DNA of 64,000 nucleotides from NCBI GenBank assembly GCA_027257055.1, contig JAPVLO010000161.1:2232001-2296000 (forward strand), given 5' to 3'. Source of the stretch: Cephalopachus bancanus (Eukaryota; Chordata; Mammalia; Primates; Tarsiidae). Below, piece by piece: positions 38,036 to 50,862 of this stretch. How positions within the stretch are numbered: position 1 is the stretch's first letter; the number at the start of each line of letters is the position of its first letter. Both the position numbers and the translations under genes were made by a program. The notes under the pieces were generated by a model, which did not search any database, was not told where the DNA came from, and saw nothing but the letters and a program-made list of their open reading frames with translations.

Positions 38036-38449
38036 AAAGATTGTTAATTAAACTCTTTGTTGGTTGATATTAAAAGTTCCTTTTGTGAAATCTTCAGCAC
38101 AGGAAAAGAAATAATCAACAGAGTAAACAGACAGCCTACAGAATGGGAGAAAATATTTGCAAACAATGTGTCCAACAAAGGACTAATATTTAAATTCTAT
38201 AAAGTATTTAAACAAATCAACAAGAAAAAAACAAATAACCCCATTAAAAAGTGGGCAAAGAACATAAACAAACATTTCTCACAAGAAGAAATATAAATGG
38301 TCAACAAACATATGAAAAAATACTCAGCATCACTAATCATCGGAGAAGTGCAAATTAAAACCACAATGAGATACCATCTCACACCAGTCATCATGGCTGT
38401 CATTTTCTAAATGGCACTAGCCATAATGGCTGTCGTTTTAGTCAAAAAA

Positions 38450-39040
<591 letters not shown>

Positions 39041-39670
39041 ATATAACAGATGTTGGTGAGGATGAAGAGAATCCTTACACACTTTTGGTGGGAGTGCAAA
39101 TTAGTACAGCCTCTATGGACAACAGTATGGCAATTCACAAATAACTAAATATGGAATTATCATTCAACCCAGGAATTCCACTACTGGGTATCTACCCAGA
39201 AGAAAATAAATCATTTTATCAAAACAACACCTTCATTCATATGTTTCTTGCAACATTGTTCACAGTAGAAAAGTCATGGAATCAACCTAAGTAAGTGCCC
39301 ACCAATTGTGGCTTGGATAAAGAAAATGTGGTACATACATCATGGAATACTATGCAACCATAAAAAATACTGAGATCATGTCCTTTGCAGCCATATAGAT
39401 GCAACTGGAAGTCGTTATTCTAAGTGAATTAATGCAGAAACAAAATTAAATGCTGTATGTTCTCACTTATAAATGAGAGCTAAGCAATGGGTACACATGG
39501 ACATAAAGGTGGAAACAATAGACACTGGCAACTCCAAAAAGGAGGGTATAAATACCTATTTGGGTAATGGATTCAATAGAAGTTCAAAGGCAACATACCC
39601 TTGTAACAAACCTGCCCATGTATCCTCTGAATCTAAAATAAAAATGTTTAAAGGACAATATTTTTAAAAA

Positions 39671-39913
39671 CAGTTTCTTCTGTGGTTCTTAGCCTACCAC
39701 AAAAAAGAGAAAATCAAGTAAGTAAAGTGATATTTCAGTAGTTCCCAACAGACCAAAGGATAATAAAATTTTTCCTCATTCTTTGTGGAAAGTTAGAGAA
39801 ACTACAGAGAAATTACTAAGAAAGAAATGTATTCCCTCCATGGATGTAATACCAAGACTGGACAATACAGAAAACTGAAACATTAAGTCCAAGTATTTTG
39901 GTACCAGATATTA
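39671..39913. other. Short AT-rich spacer
   Basis: Nothing recognised between the L1 end and the Alu. Confidence 0.5.
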
Positions 39914-40220
39914 TTTGTTTTGTTTTGTTTTTTGTTTTTGTTTTTTGAGTTGGAGTCTCACTCTGTCGCCCAGACTGGAGTGCAGTGGCCGCTCCCGGCC
40001 ACCGCAGCCTCGACCCGCTGGGCTCCAGCGATCCTTCTGCCCCAGCCATCCGAGTAGCCGGAATTACAGGCATGCGCTACCACGCCAGGCTGATTTTTTG
40101 ATTTATTGTAGAGATGAGGTCTTGCTGCCCAGGCGGGTCTCGAACCCACGGGCTCAGGCAATCCACTCATCTCAGCCTCCCAAAGGCACGGAATTACAGG
40201 CTCAGCCACTGAGCCTGGCT
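39914..40220 (-). mobile_element. Alu, young type, left arm of inverted pair
   Basis: Antisense copy with CpGs intact ('gccgctcccggccaccgc') and a TTTTG tail. An approximate duplication cca(g/a)atatt flanks it. Confidence 0.95.
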
Positions 40221-40250
40221 CCAAATATTCTTTAAAAAAAAAAAAAAAAA

Positions 40251-40524
40251 GTAGCTCAGCCTGTAATTTTGCGCCTTTGGGAGGCTGAGATGAGTGGATT
40301 GCCTGAGCCCGCGGGTTCGAGACCCGCCTGGGCAGCAAGACCTCATCTCTACAATAAATCAAAAAATCAGCCGGGCGTGGTAGTGCATGCCTGTAATTCC
40401 GGCTACTCGGAAGGCTGGTGCAGAAGGATCGCCGGAGCCCAGCAGGTGGAGGCTGCGGTGGCCAGGAGCGGCCACTGTAGTCCAGTCTGGGCAACAGAGT
40501 GAGACTCCAACTCAAAAAAAAAAA
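40251..40524 (+). mobile_element. Alu, young type, lacking its first ~13 bases
   Basis: Sense copy starting inside the usual 5' end at 'gtagctcagcctgtaat', just after an A run. It is 30 bases from the opposite-strand Alu, so the pair can fold back on itself. Confidence 0.94.
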
Positions 40525-40905
40525 GTGTATATTTAAAGTGTATAACATGATGTTTTGATATATGTACAGATAGTGAAATGGTTGCTATAGTCTAGCAAGT
40601 TAATATATCCATCATCTCCTCTTTTTTGTGGCAACTTAAATATTTTTACATCTGAAGAAATTTAGTTATGATAAAACATTTTTTAAAACCCTGGATAGTC
40701 AGAATAGAGCTTACTTGGGGAGAGTCTTGGATTGAGATTTAACTGAGAAGATAAAAAACAGGAGGAAAACTCCTTGGGTGCTGAAAAGATTGTATATTGA
40801 ATTTAGATAGTGGTTTCAAGTATAAAAAATTATCTGGCTGTACACTTAAGATCTGTGTACTTTACAGTATCTAAGTTACACTTCCAAACAAACAAGTAAT
40901 CTCAG
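40525..40905. mobile_element. Two L1 3' UTR scraps
   Basis: 40525-40640 is antisense L1 3' UTR ('tataacatgatgttttgata', 'taatatatccatcatctcc'). 40690-40905 resembles a sense old L1 tail ('tacacttaagatctgtgtac'). Confidence 0.5.
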
Positions 40906-42629
40906 GTAGTTGGCATCATGTAACCCAGACATCTAGGATCGCCTGGACTTCTATTTTTATCTCAGATTTTTTAAATGCCTTACTATCATTTAAACATTAC
41001 ATATTTAAGCCACAAACACATAAATATAATATGTCAAACTGGCAAACTGACAGAGTTTTTTTTTCTTTTTCTAAAATTTGTTTGGGTGAATCCTCATTTC
41101 TTATTTAACCAATTCCTAACAGTTGGGCATTTAGGTACCTTCAATTTTTGTGTGTATCTTTAATTAATAACTGAAGTGAGATTTCTGGGAAGCTGTCTTT
41201 CAGTGATCTGAGGAGAAAGAGATGACATGTAAACTATGTGCCAGCATTTATCTAGAAGTTAAATGGCGTACAACGTGTCTCAAAAGAATAAGACTTTGAT
41301 CAAACACTGTTTAGACCACTTGGACCACCTTAGAATAAAAGGCTCAGAACAGAGCATTCGCTTATCTTTTAAAAACATTGGCATTTGGAGTAGCCCAACA
41401 GAGAACAGTGAGTATCTAGGTAGTCTGCTTTTCCTAAGCACACAAAGGTCAGATTTCTTTCTAGAAACACAAGCTCAGCTGTTAAATTTTAAAGGATAAA
41501 GCATAAGATGTGGGGATTTTCCCAAAATTGTAGATACATTAGAAAATGTTGACCTAATTATGAATAAAAATTCATCTGTTATCAGCTATGTTATGATACA
41601 TAAATCAAGATCCCGGCTCTTTTTTATTTGAACTATATTGTACAGGCAATATTTTTATACTGCTTAATAATTACTTGGATGCAGGTGTGTTTACTTTAAC
41701 ATTAAACAGATCTGCTTTCTTTCTGCCCTTCAAACATCATTTCTTTTGTTTTCTAGAACATATATTTTGGTTGGCAGCAGCAAGTAAAACCTTAGCCTCC
41801 ATTTGCATTTCTCTAACCTCTCAGTTCAATGGTGTAGACATTTGTTTGTGAACACAATATTGTCAGATATCTGTATTTTTGGTTGGAATCCAGTTCATCT
41901 GTTACAATTTAGTGATGTTCTAAGCTTTCACTTACAACTCTTGGACCCTAAAATGACTTCATGTCTTGGCGAGCTTCAGAGTTTCAACATCCACAGATAG
42001 CTCCAGACTTTTTTATTCACCCTACCATGCTGGGCTGTCACCAGCAGTTTCTGGGGTATGAAAAACATCCAAACTGGCAAACTTCAGAAAGAGCAGACAT
42101 TTTCTTTCCTCAGGCGTATTTTGTGACAAAAGACCAACCTGTTCCCCTGCTGAAAATATGCAGTGGAGTTATTTTAGTTCCTGAAATTTTCCATTCTGAA
42201 TAAGAATTTATATTGATAAAAAGGCAAAAAAAGAAAAACCGTATCAGCTCTCCTTAGCTTAGTAATTGTAGATGCTGAGGAGCTTACAGCACTGGATCCT
42301 TACAACCCTCACCTAGATAAATGCTTACATTGCCAGTAGTCAAGCTTACACCTATCTTCTCCCCACAATCAGCCTGGCAGGAAAGGATTCTTCCCTGCAG
42401 AAACTAAACAGTCCCAGAAAAAAAGACCTACAAATATCAGCATTTATAGGTCCACCCAGGGAAAAAACCACCTTGAAGCCTCATCACCCTGTGATGAAGC
42501 TCTCCAGGAACCAATCTTCTTTGGAACCTGGATTTCCAATTAGCTTGTTATTGCCATATCCTTTAATATGAACTGGCAACCAAGGAACCAGACATGTAAG
42601 AAAAGCCTCAAACATGAAAGACAAACCAA
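40906..42629. other. Intergenic stretch, nothing recognised
   Basis: No gene or repeat that I can name. Small open frames (up to 80 codons) lack any domain. Confidence 0.45.
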
Positions 42630-42922
42630 GCCGGGCTCGGTGGCTCAGCCTATAATCCCGCGCCTTTGGGAGGCTGAGGTGAGTGCATTGCCTGAGCCCG
42701 CAGGTTCGAGACCCGCCTGGGCAGCGAGACCTCATCTCTACAATAAATCAAAAATTCAGCTGGGCGTGGTAGCGCATGCCTGTAATTCTGGCTACTCGGA
42801 AGGCTGAGGCAGAAGGATCGCCGGAGCCCAGCAGGCGAGGCTGCAGTGGCTGGGAGCGGCCACTGCACTTCAGTCTGGGTGACAGAGTGAGACTCCAACT
42901 CAAAAAAAAAAAAAAAAAGAAA
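42630..42922 (+). mobile_element. Alu, young type, full length
   Basis: Sense copy with 'cccgcgcctttgggagg' and 'gggcagcgagacctc'. The target duplication gaaagacaaaccaa is exact at 42616-42629 and 42923-42936. Confidence 0.97.
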
Positions 42923-42939
42923 GAAAGACAAACCAAAGT

Positions 42940-43940
42940 GAACAATAAAGGTGGGGTGCAGAGATAGGATTTAGATAAGGAAATGGAAAAAAATAGATTC
43001 AGAGGTTATTAGGAAAACTTTACAGTGATTATGAACAACCTTAGAGAAACGAACCAGTATGACACATGCACAAAACAAGAATGGGATGACCTACAAATGA
43101 TTGGAACAATCAGAAGACAAGAATGCTTCTTGGAAATTGAAAGTTGAGAAACAAATTCAGTAAAAGGGTTTGAAGACAGAGTAAAAGAAATCTTCCAGAA
43201 AGTAAGACAAAAAGACAAAGAGGTGGAAAATATGAGAGAAAAGAAAATAAGACGATCAGTACAGAAAAGTCAACATATGAATAATAGAAGTTACAAAATG
43301 AAATGGAAGGAATTTTTAAAAAGCAAAAACAAAAATATCCTACAGCAAGGTATGTTATCATACAATTTCAGAAGACAAGACATAAGGGGAATATCCTAAA
43401 AGCCTACAGGGAGAAAAAAAAATAGATTCCATGTAATGGATAGGAAATCCCAACGGCATCAGATTTCTCAATAGTGAAATTGGGAGCTTAAAGCAAATGA
43501 ACCAGTACCTTCAATATCTTGAAGGGAAATTATTTTCAACCCAGAATTTTGTTCCCAAGTAAACTACCTATCAAATGTGAGGATAGAATAAAGACATTTT
43601 TAACCATTCAAGAATTTTTAAACTTCCACCAATATGTTCTACTAGAAAGCATATTTCCCAAGAAAAAGGAAAAACTTAGAGAGGGAATTTTAAATGCAAG
43701 AAATATGGTGTCTAACTCAGAAGAGTGACAAAAGTAAGTGCTGGGATGACAGTTAATAAAAACCCAAGAAGAACAATGATGCAACAAGCTGAGAGGGCTC
43801 CTAGTACATATTGAAGGGTTCTGAGAGAAATATAAAACTAACATGTGCCTAGTATATATATTGATAAACATACAGCAGATATGTTGGGATATTTGGAAAA
43901 CGATGTAAATGGCAAAGAAAGACAAATAAAAAGTAAGGCA
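42940..43940 (+). mobile_element. Old L1M/HAL1-like internal fragment
   Basis: 'caatatcttgaagggaaat' and 'ttttcaacccagaattttgt' followed by 'gaggatagaataaagaca' belong to the internal part of mammalian-wide L1M/HAL1-type elements. The purine-rich coding text is broken by stops. Confidence 0.65.
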
Positions 43941-44695
43941 TGGAAACATAATGAGATACCAATTCATGCCCATTAGGATGGCTACTATCAAAAAATGGAA
44001 AACATCAAGGGTTGGCAAGGATGTGGAGAAACAGGAATCTTTGCATGTTGCTGGTGGGAATATAAATTAGTATAATCACTGTAAAGAGCAGTTTGGCAGT
44101 TCCTCAAAAAGTTAGATATAGAATTACCATATAATTCAGCAATTTCACTTCTAGGTATATACCAAAAGAATTGAAAGCAAGGATTCAAACAGATACTTGT
44201 ATACTGTAATACTGTTGTTCCTAGCAGCATTATTGACAGAAGCCAAAAGGTGAAACAACCCAGGTATCTATCAACAGATGAATGGATAAACAAAATACGG
44301 TATATACATATGATAGAACATGATTCAGTCATGAAAGGGAATGAAACTGATACACTGTGGATGAGCCTTGAAAGCATTATGCTAAGTGACATAAGACAGA
44401 CACAAAAGATCAATATTGTATGATTCTGCTTATATGAGTTACCTAGAATAGGCAAATTTATAGACAGAAAGTAGATTCAAAGTTACTAGTGGCTGAGGGA
44501 AGGAAGGGAATGTAGAGGTATTGTTTGATGGGTACAGAGTTTCTCTTTGGGATGATGAGAAAGTTCTGGAGATAGATAGTGCTAATGGTTGCACACTATT
44601 GTGAATATGCTTAATGCCATTGAATTGTATACTTTAAAATGGCAATTTTTGCATTATGTATATTGTACCACAATAAAAGAAAAAACAAGACTTGT
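43941..44695 (+). mobile_element. L1M 3' part (L1MA/L1MB-like)
   Basis: Contains 'aatgagataccaattcatgc', 'ggcaaggatgtggagaaac', 'ctagcagcattattgacaga', 'tcaacagatgaatggataaa' and the 3' end 'gtatattgtaccacaataaa'. Frames are destroyed. Confidence 0.8.
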
Positions 44696-45231
44696 AAAAA
44701 AAAAAAGACAATATGGTCATAGTGTTCTATTTGGCACTGTCAGATCTCTAGGAGTTTTTGAGAATAGTCAGAAATTAAGATTAGCATGGGATATTTCCCG
44801 AGTTTTAACTTGCAAAATGTAATAACATTGCATGAGTCGGGCAAAATAATTCTGTAGGTGTATGGGTTGATGAGACGTCTAGAGAGGTAGACTAGCAGGC
44901 TATTATGATGAGGGAATGATTGGAATTTAATAAATCCAAATTATAATCACTTCTTTAAATCACTTTCTAACTCACTGCTTACATTTTCCCAATCTGTAAA
45001 GTGGAATGAGTAATAGCTGCTGTCTCCATCTCCCAAAAGTGTTAAGGTAAAGCCAACACTGCTTACGCAGTACATTTAGCATCTTGAAAGATGTCTTACC
45101 TAACATCTAATGTCATTGCGTTGGGTTAGCTGGGAAAGAAAATATCTTGATGAGTGGTTTGTTTAAAAAGAGAAAGCTATTCTCTTGCCCCATATAGCGA
45201 TAAATAGGTTGTTGTGTTTGAGTGATAAGGT
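44696..45231. other. Intergenic stretch, nothing recognised
   Basis: AT-rich; no gene or repeat named. Confidence 0.45.
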
Positions 45232-45533
45232 TTTTTTTTTTCTCTTCTTTTTGAGTTGGAGTCTCACTCCGTTGCCCAGACTGGAGTGCAGTGGCATGCT
45301 CAAGGCCACCCCAGCATCAACCTGCTGGGCTCAGGCAATCCTTCTGCCTCAGCCTTCCAAGTAGCCAGAACTACAGGCCTGCGCTACCATGCTCAGCTAA
45401 GTTTTTGATTTTTATTGTAGAGATGGAGTCTTGCCAAGTTGACCACACTGTTCTCGTACCCATGGGCTCAGGCAATTCTCTCACCTCAGTCTCCCACAAT
45501 GCTGGGATTACAGGATTCAGCCACCGCTCCTGG
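45232..45533 (-). mobile_element. Alu, older type
   Basis: Antisense copy with a T/C-mixed tail, 'gccaccccagcatcaacc' and 'aatgctgggattacaggatt'. An imperfect duplication agtgata(a/g)gg flanks it. Confidence 0.93.
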
Positions 45534-45699
45534 CCTAGTGATAGGGATTTTATTGAACAAATGCCAGAATGTTGGCTTACAGTGTTCTAGTATTTAAAAT
45601 GTTTTTCATTAGTCAGTAACAGTCTTGCTTTATCCTTATTATTTGCAAAGATCCTTGGATATCCAGAGAATTCTTTTTTAAAGTTCTAATGAGATGACA

Positions 45700-45994
45700 A
45701 TTTTCTTAAATTCAGTAAGCCTCAGTTTCTTCACTGAGGATACAATCTATACTGTCTACTTGGTATGGTTGTCTTGCGAATTAAATGAGATCCTTCCATT
45801 TATTTATTCATTCAATAAGTATTCACTGTGTGCTTATCAATTATGCTGTATATTCTGGAAATACAATGTTCATCAAAAGAGACATAGCCCATACCTTCCT
45901 AAAGCCTGTAATTAAGGGAGATAGAAAATATGTATAAGTTCATAGAACAGTGCCTGGCACCTTAACAGATGTCAATAAATATTCTTTCTTCATT
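45700..45994 (+). repeat. MIR-class remnant
   Basis: 'taagcctcagtttcttcact' and, after an embedded older repeat ('attcattcaataagtattca'), 'gaacagtgcctggcacctta' and 'gtcaataaatattc' match the sense MIR 3' half. Confidence 0.55.
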
Positions 45995-46386
45995 GTGATG
46001 ATTGATTTTATGTGTCAACTTGACTGGAGTGCAAGGTACCCAGATATTTGGCTAAACTTTCTTTCTGGGTGTGTCTGTGAGGATCACTCTGTGTGAGATT
46101 AGCATTTGAATCAATGAACTGAGTAAAGCAGATTGCCCTCCCCAGTGTGGTTAGGCATCAGCCAATCCATTTAGGGGCTAAATAGAATAAAAGGTGGAGA
46201 AAGGTGGGATTCTCTCTCTTAGCCTGACTGCTTGAGTGGGAACATTGGTCTTCTGCCCCCAAACTGGGACTTACACCATCAGCACTTCTAGTTCTCAGGC
46301 CCTTGGACTGGAACTACACCACTAGCTTTCCTGAGTTTCTACCTTGCATGGGACTTCTCAGCCTCCATAATCACGGGAGCCAATTC

Positions 46387-46444
<58 letters not shown>

Positions 46445-46506
46445 AATATATATCCATATATATCCCACCGGTTCTTTTTCTCTGGAGAACCCTGACAAAT
46501 ATACTA
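45995..46506 (+). mobile_element. MLT2-type solo LTR (ERVL)
   Basis: Begins 'tgatgattgattttatgtg' and continues 'caacttgactgg', 'gggtgtgtctgtgaggatc' and 'cccagtgtggttaggcatc'. It ends 'tctctggagaaccctgac'. It is interrupted by a TCTA microsatellite and is the same family as the reverse copy at 6953. Confidence 0.85.
46391..46444 (+). repeat. (TCTA)n microsatellite
   Basis: About 13 uninterrupted tetranucleotide units inside the MLT2; likely length-variable. Confidence 0.97.
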
Positions 46507-48446
46507 ACTCTTAAAGCCTTGAGATAAAGGCCCTCAAATCTACTCATGCGTATCCATGTCAGTGCCCTGGAAATAAGGAAACTGGATCTCAGTTGAAACA
46601 TGGTTCCTTGTTCAGTGGGGTTATATTGCCTGTATTCCCAACCCTAGACCATTGCTATGCATATTGTAATCATAGGAGTCACTCTTCTATCCTATAATAT
46701 AAAACTTGTGAGAGAGTGAGTCACTCAATTTTTCTTCCCTAGAGAGCTGGGAAATGCAATTTTATGTCCAGAGCATAGAGGATTCAAAAGTTTACCAAAA
46801 GTCGTGGGAACTTAAATTGTAGCAGGGATAATACTGCTGTTCATCACTGTCTACTTATTTTCTATTTAAAGAGTTTTATCTTTCTAGTAGAGGGGGTTGG
46901 TTTAATAGAGTGTCAGGGGAAATGTCTACTGAATGTATTGATTGACTGTATGATGATAAATGTGAGCAACTTATCTCCTAATCTTCCTCCAGGCTTGCCT
47001 AGCTGAGAGAGAATAAAATTATTTTTAATATAGCCAAGAAGATCTTTTTTCTTTGTCTTGGGATTCTAGTACCATACATGTGTCTAGATGATTCTTTTAT
47101 TTTTTCCGGAAAGCATAAGAATGTGTAGATTGGCACCAGATAGAAGATATTTCCACATATGGTATTTTATGCTTGAATGTAGAGTTTTATCATTTCAGCT
47201 AGGAAATATTGTTATGCTACGATGGTACTTAAGGAAGGAAACAAAGAAATATGTATACTATTGACATATCAAGTACATCCACATTTTACCAGAGGAGAAG
47301 ATGGTCATAATACTTCAAGGGGAAAAAGTAAGGACCTTCATTACCAAGGGCAAGAGATGGTTTCTAAGATACATCACACGTTATATGCAACAAAACAGCA
47401 ACTAGACGTGGTAGGAGGAATGAGATTGTTTAATGAAGCAAATTAATTTCATATCAGTATCCATTCTCCAATATGAAATATTTCTGAAAAAAGTTGTACA
47501 GAACACAGTACTCTTATTATTGTACATCTCCTCCCTCTTGCTTGCTTGAGACAAATGAAATGCTGAAAAGGTTTTTACTCTGAAGCTCTAACAAGAAGTG
47601 TGCTTCTGTCACATCTAGAGTGACTGATAATGCTCGGGCCTAACCATTACTCCATTCAAATAATAGGGTTTGCTTGCTTGTAAGGTCACTTGAGTTATAA
47701 AGTTGTTATTGTCCTTTCTTCTGCTCTTGTAGTCTCATTTTCACAGAGGATTGGCGGAGAAAGAGAGGGGCATTGGGCATCGCTCATTCATGGGTAAAAT
47801 GTCACCATCACCCCTTTCCCTGAAGTCCAGAATCTCCTTGCTAATGACAGACATGCATGTGATAAAGGGTTTAGTAGGATGAGAGGCTTGGGTTTCAATA
47901 TGTATTCAACAACACAGAAATCCATTCCTGGGCATTCTGTTCATCAAGTCAGAAACTAGGGTGAGAATACTTAAAGAACATCTGCATCTCCAGAATGTTT
48001 GAGGTGCTTGAAATTAAAAATCATAGATTATATTAAGCAGACTGATAGGTAAAGGCTTTTAGGCCAGACTTTAACTAATTTTCTGATAATTTGAAATTAC
48101 ATTAAGTAGTGAAATATATCTCAAAACCTGTAATTAAAAAATTCATTTAAAATTAAAAACGAAAAATCATTTCTTTGTAATTGATGGAGCTTAATCTGTA
48201 TTTCTGTCCTGTTACTTTTACATAAGGAAATACAATTTTTGCTTTCTTTCTATGATAATTTCCTATTATATGTTTGTCTTTAGTCAATCTCAAAAAAAAA
48301 AATCTTACATGCTTCAAGTTTGGAGTCATATAAGTTTCTGCTCTGTAATCTCATTTTTCACAGAGAATTGTTAGAAAAATACAGGTGTATTGGGCAACAA
48401 TCAATTCATGAAAACAACCAGCACCAACTTTTTATTAAACCAAAGT
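46507..48446. other. Intergenic stretch with a local duplication
   Basis: No gene. Segments 47717-47812 and 48335-48425 are related (listed in findings). The rest is not recognised. Confidence 0.45.
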
Positions 48447-48588
48447 AGCTGGTGCAGTGGCTCATACCTGTGATCCCAGCTATTCAGGAGGCTGAGGCAG
48501 GAGGATCATTTGAGTTAAACTATACCACTGCACTCCATCCTGGGGGACAGAGTAAGACCCTGTCTTTAAAAAACAAACAAACAAAGAA
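48447..48588 (+). mobile_element. Free Alu monomer (FLAM/FRAM-like)
   Basis: One arm only: 'gcagtggctcatacctgtga' joined directly to 'ttcaggaggctgaggcagg', ending 'agtaagaccctgtcttt' plus a CAAA tail. It represents the fossil monomer stage that preceded dimeric Alu. Confidence 0.8.
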
Positions 48589-48767
48589 AAACCCCACAGG
48601 ACTCCTGGCTTCTTTCCTAAGTCCAACCCTATCACTCTATGTAATTATGCAACGTTGGGCAAAGCACCATATCTGCTGGGCTTCTGTTTACTTATTTGTA
48701 AGTATCTCTAATATCTTTGGTTTAATGTATTTAACTCTAGGGCTTATTTTCCTTAAAAAGCAAAGCT

Positions 48768-49083
48768 GGCCGGGCTTAGTGGCTCAACCTGTAATCCCAG
48801 CACTTTGGGAGGCCGAGGCAAGTGGGTTGGTTGAGCCTGCGAGTTCGAGATCAGCCAGGGCAATTGGCGAGACCTCTTCTCTACAATAAATAAAAAGATT
48901 AGCTGGGTGTGGTAGCGCACGCCTGTAGTTCCAGCTACTTGGAAGGTTGAGGCGGAAGGATTGCCTGAACCCAGCAGGTTGATGTTGGGGTGGCCGTGAG
49001 CATGCCACTGCACTCCAGCCTGGGTGACAAAGTGAGACTCTGACTCAAAAACAAACAAACAAACAAACAAATAAACAAAAAAC
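48768..49083 (+). mobile_element. Alu, older type, full length
   Basis: Sense copy with 'gggcaattggcgagacc', 'ttgatgttggggtggccgtg' and a CAAA-repeat tail. The gcaaagct duplication is visible. Confidence 0.94.
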
Positions 49084-49089
49084 CCGCAA

Positions 49090-50225
49090 AGCTTGGGCTT
49101 AATAAGTTTTCCCAAGCCTTTTACTTTGTAACATTTCAAACCTTCAGGAAAATTGCAGGCATAATACAATGAAGAGTCTTATACTCTCCACTTAGATTTA
49201 CCAATTGTTAACATTTTGCCACATTTGCTTTCTCTTTCTCATTCTCTACTCCCTTCTTTAATATATAGGCATTGCTGAACCATTTGAGGATTTATTGCAG
49301 GCATCATGATATTTTATCCCTAAATACTACAGCATATATCTCCTAATAAAAGGGACATTCTTCTGCATAACCAAATTTTTCCAATTGACCCAATACTTTG
49401 TTCCAATAATGCCACCTGTAGCGGTATCTTTTTTAATATTCCAGGGTCCAATCAAGGATTATTTGTTGCATTCAATTTTTCTATCTCTTTTCCCTCCCTT
49501 GAGCTACAATTTCTTTCTGTTTTTTTGTTGGTTTTTTTTTTGCTTGTCTTTCATGGTATTGACATTTTTGAAAAATTTAGGCCAGTTGTTTTGCAGAATA
49601 CCCCTCAATGTGGATTTGTCTGACTGTGTCCTGATGATTAGATTTAGGTTAAATATTTTTGGAAGGAATATTATATAGGTATTGTCATGTCCTTTACAGT
49701 GCATAACATCCAGAGGTATGTGATGTTGTCATTGGTGATGGTATTTCGAGCATTAAGTTAAGATTTGGTATATGCCAAAACTGTAAAATTGAAGTACCAT
49801 GTCCCCTTAAAAGTAATCAGTGAGGCTGGGAGGGCTGGCTAATGCCTGTAATTCCAAGAGTGGAAAGCTGAGGTGAAAGGATGGTTTGAGGTCTGGAGTT
49901 CAAGACCAGCCTGGGTAACATAGTGAGACCCTATCTCTACAACAACAGCAAAAAAATTATCCGGTCATGGTGGTGTATACTTGTAGTCCTATCTACTTAA
50001 AAGGCCAGAGCAGGAGGATTCCTTGAGCCCAGGAGTTTGAGGTTGCAGTGAACTATGATCATACCATCGTACTCCTGCCTGGGTGACAGAGCAAGACTTT
50101 GTCTCAAAAGAAATTAATAAGTAAACTTGGGAGTGACACTTGAGACTTTGTTAATATTGTTTCCCCCAAATCTTGGCACCCATAATCAATGATGGTTGCA
50201 AGGTTACCATTATTTGATTGCCCAC
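49090..50225 (-). mobile_element. L1M 3' region, antisense, split by an old Alu
   Basis: 'accaattgttaacattttgc', 'ctaaatactacagcatatat', 'tccaatcaaggattatttg', 'aggccagttgttttgcaga' and 'tgtctgactgtgtcctgatg' follow the antisense L1M text. It resumes after the Alu with 'gacacttgagactttgttaa'. Confidence 0.7.
49823..50110 (+). mobile_element. AluJ-like element, strongly diverged
   Basis: Ancestral form ('gttcaagaccagcctgggta', 'aggttgcagtgaactatgat') inserted in the L1M. It lacks all lineage-specific changes. Confidence 0.88.
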
Positions 50226-50315
50226 TACAAAGGTGAATTAGGATAATTAACAAGTCTCTGCCAAAATGGAGGAAAGAATTGATCAGTTTGGACTTGACCA
50301 CAAACAAACCCTGAA

Positions 50316-50325
50316 GTGCGTGCGT

Positions 50326-50369
<44 letters not shown>
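50316..50369 (+). repeat. (TG)n microsatellite
   Basis: Alternating TG with CG-bearing units at its 5' end. Confidence 0.97.
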
Positions 50370-50370
<1 letters not shown>

Positions 50371-50560
50371 TGATGGAGGTGCTAAAGTAGTCAGAAGGTA
50401 AAGTGACATGTTGCTAGCATTTTAAGCAGTATGGAGTGGAGGGTTTGGGAATGACTAACATGCAGAATCAAGAAAAGTAAACTTTTGTTAGGTGTTTTTG
50501 TCTTTTCAGTTTCTCCATAGTATGAGATAAGACCTAGAGCTTAAAAATAATGGGTATTCA

Positions 50561-50862
50561 GGCCGGGCGCAGTGGCTCAAGCCTATAATCCCAGCACTTT
50601 GGGGGGCGAGACAAATGGATTGTCTGAGTCCACAGGTTCGAGACCAGGCTGGCTAACATGGTGAGACCTTGTCTCTATCATAAATCAAAAACATTAGTCA
50701 AACGTGTTAGCCCGTGCCTGTAGTTCCAGCTACTTGGAGAGGTGAGGTGGAAGGATCGCTGGAGCCCAGCACATTGATGCTGGGGTCCTCCAACCTGGAT
50801 GACAGAGAGAAACTCTAACTTTAATAATAATAATAATAATAAAATAATAATAATAATAATAG
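50561..50862 (+). mobile_element. Alu, older type, with an (AAT)n tail
   Basis: Sense copy with the ancestral-looking start 'ggccgggcgcagtggctcaa', then 'aacatggtgagaccttgtc' and 'gatgctggggtcctcc' with part of the right arm lost. The tail has grown into an AAT microsatellite (50822-50862). Confidence 0.92.

Noticed and set aside
39958..40548. A 196-codon antisense frame at 40 kb
   Set aside because: It reads straight through two Alu elements; the protein is the usual translated-Alu text ([20 protein letters not shown]).
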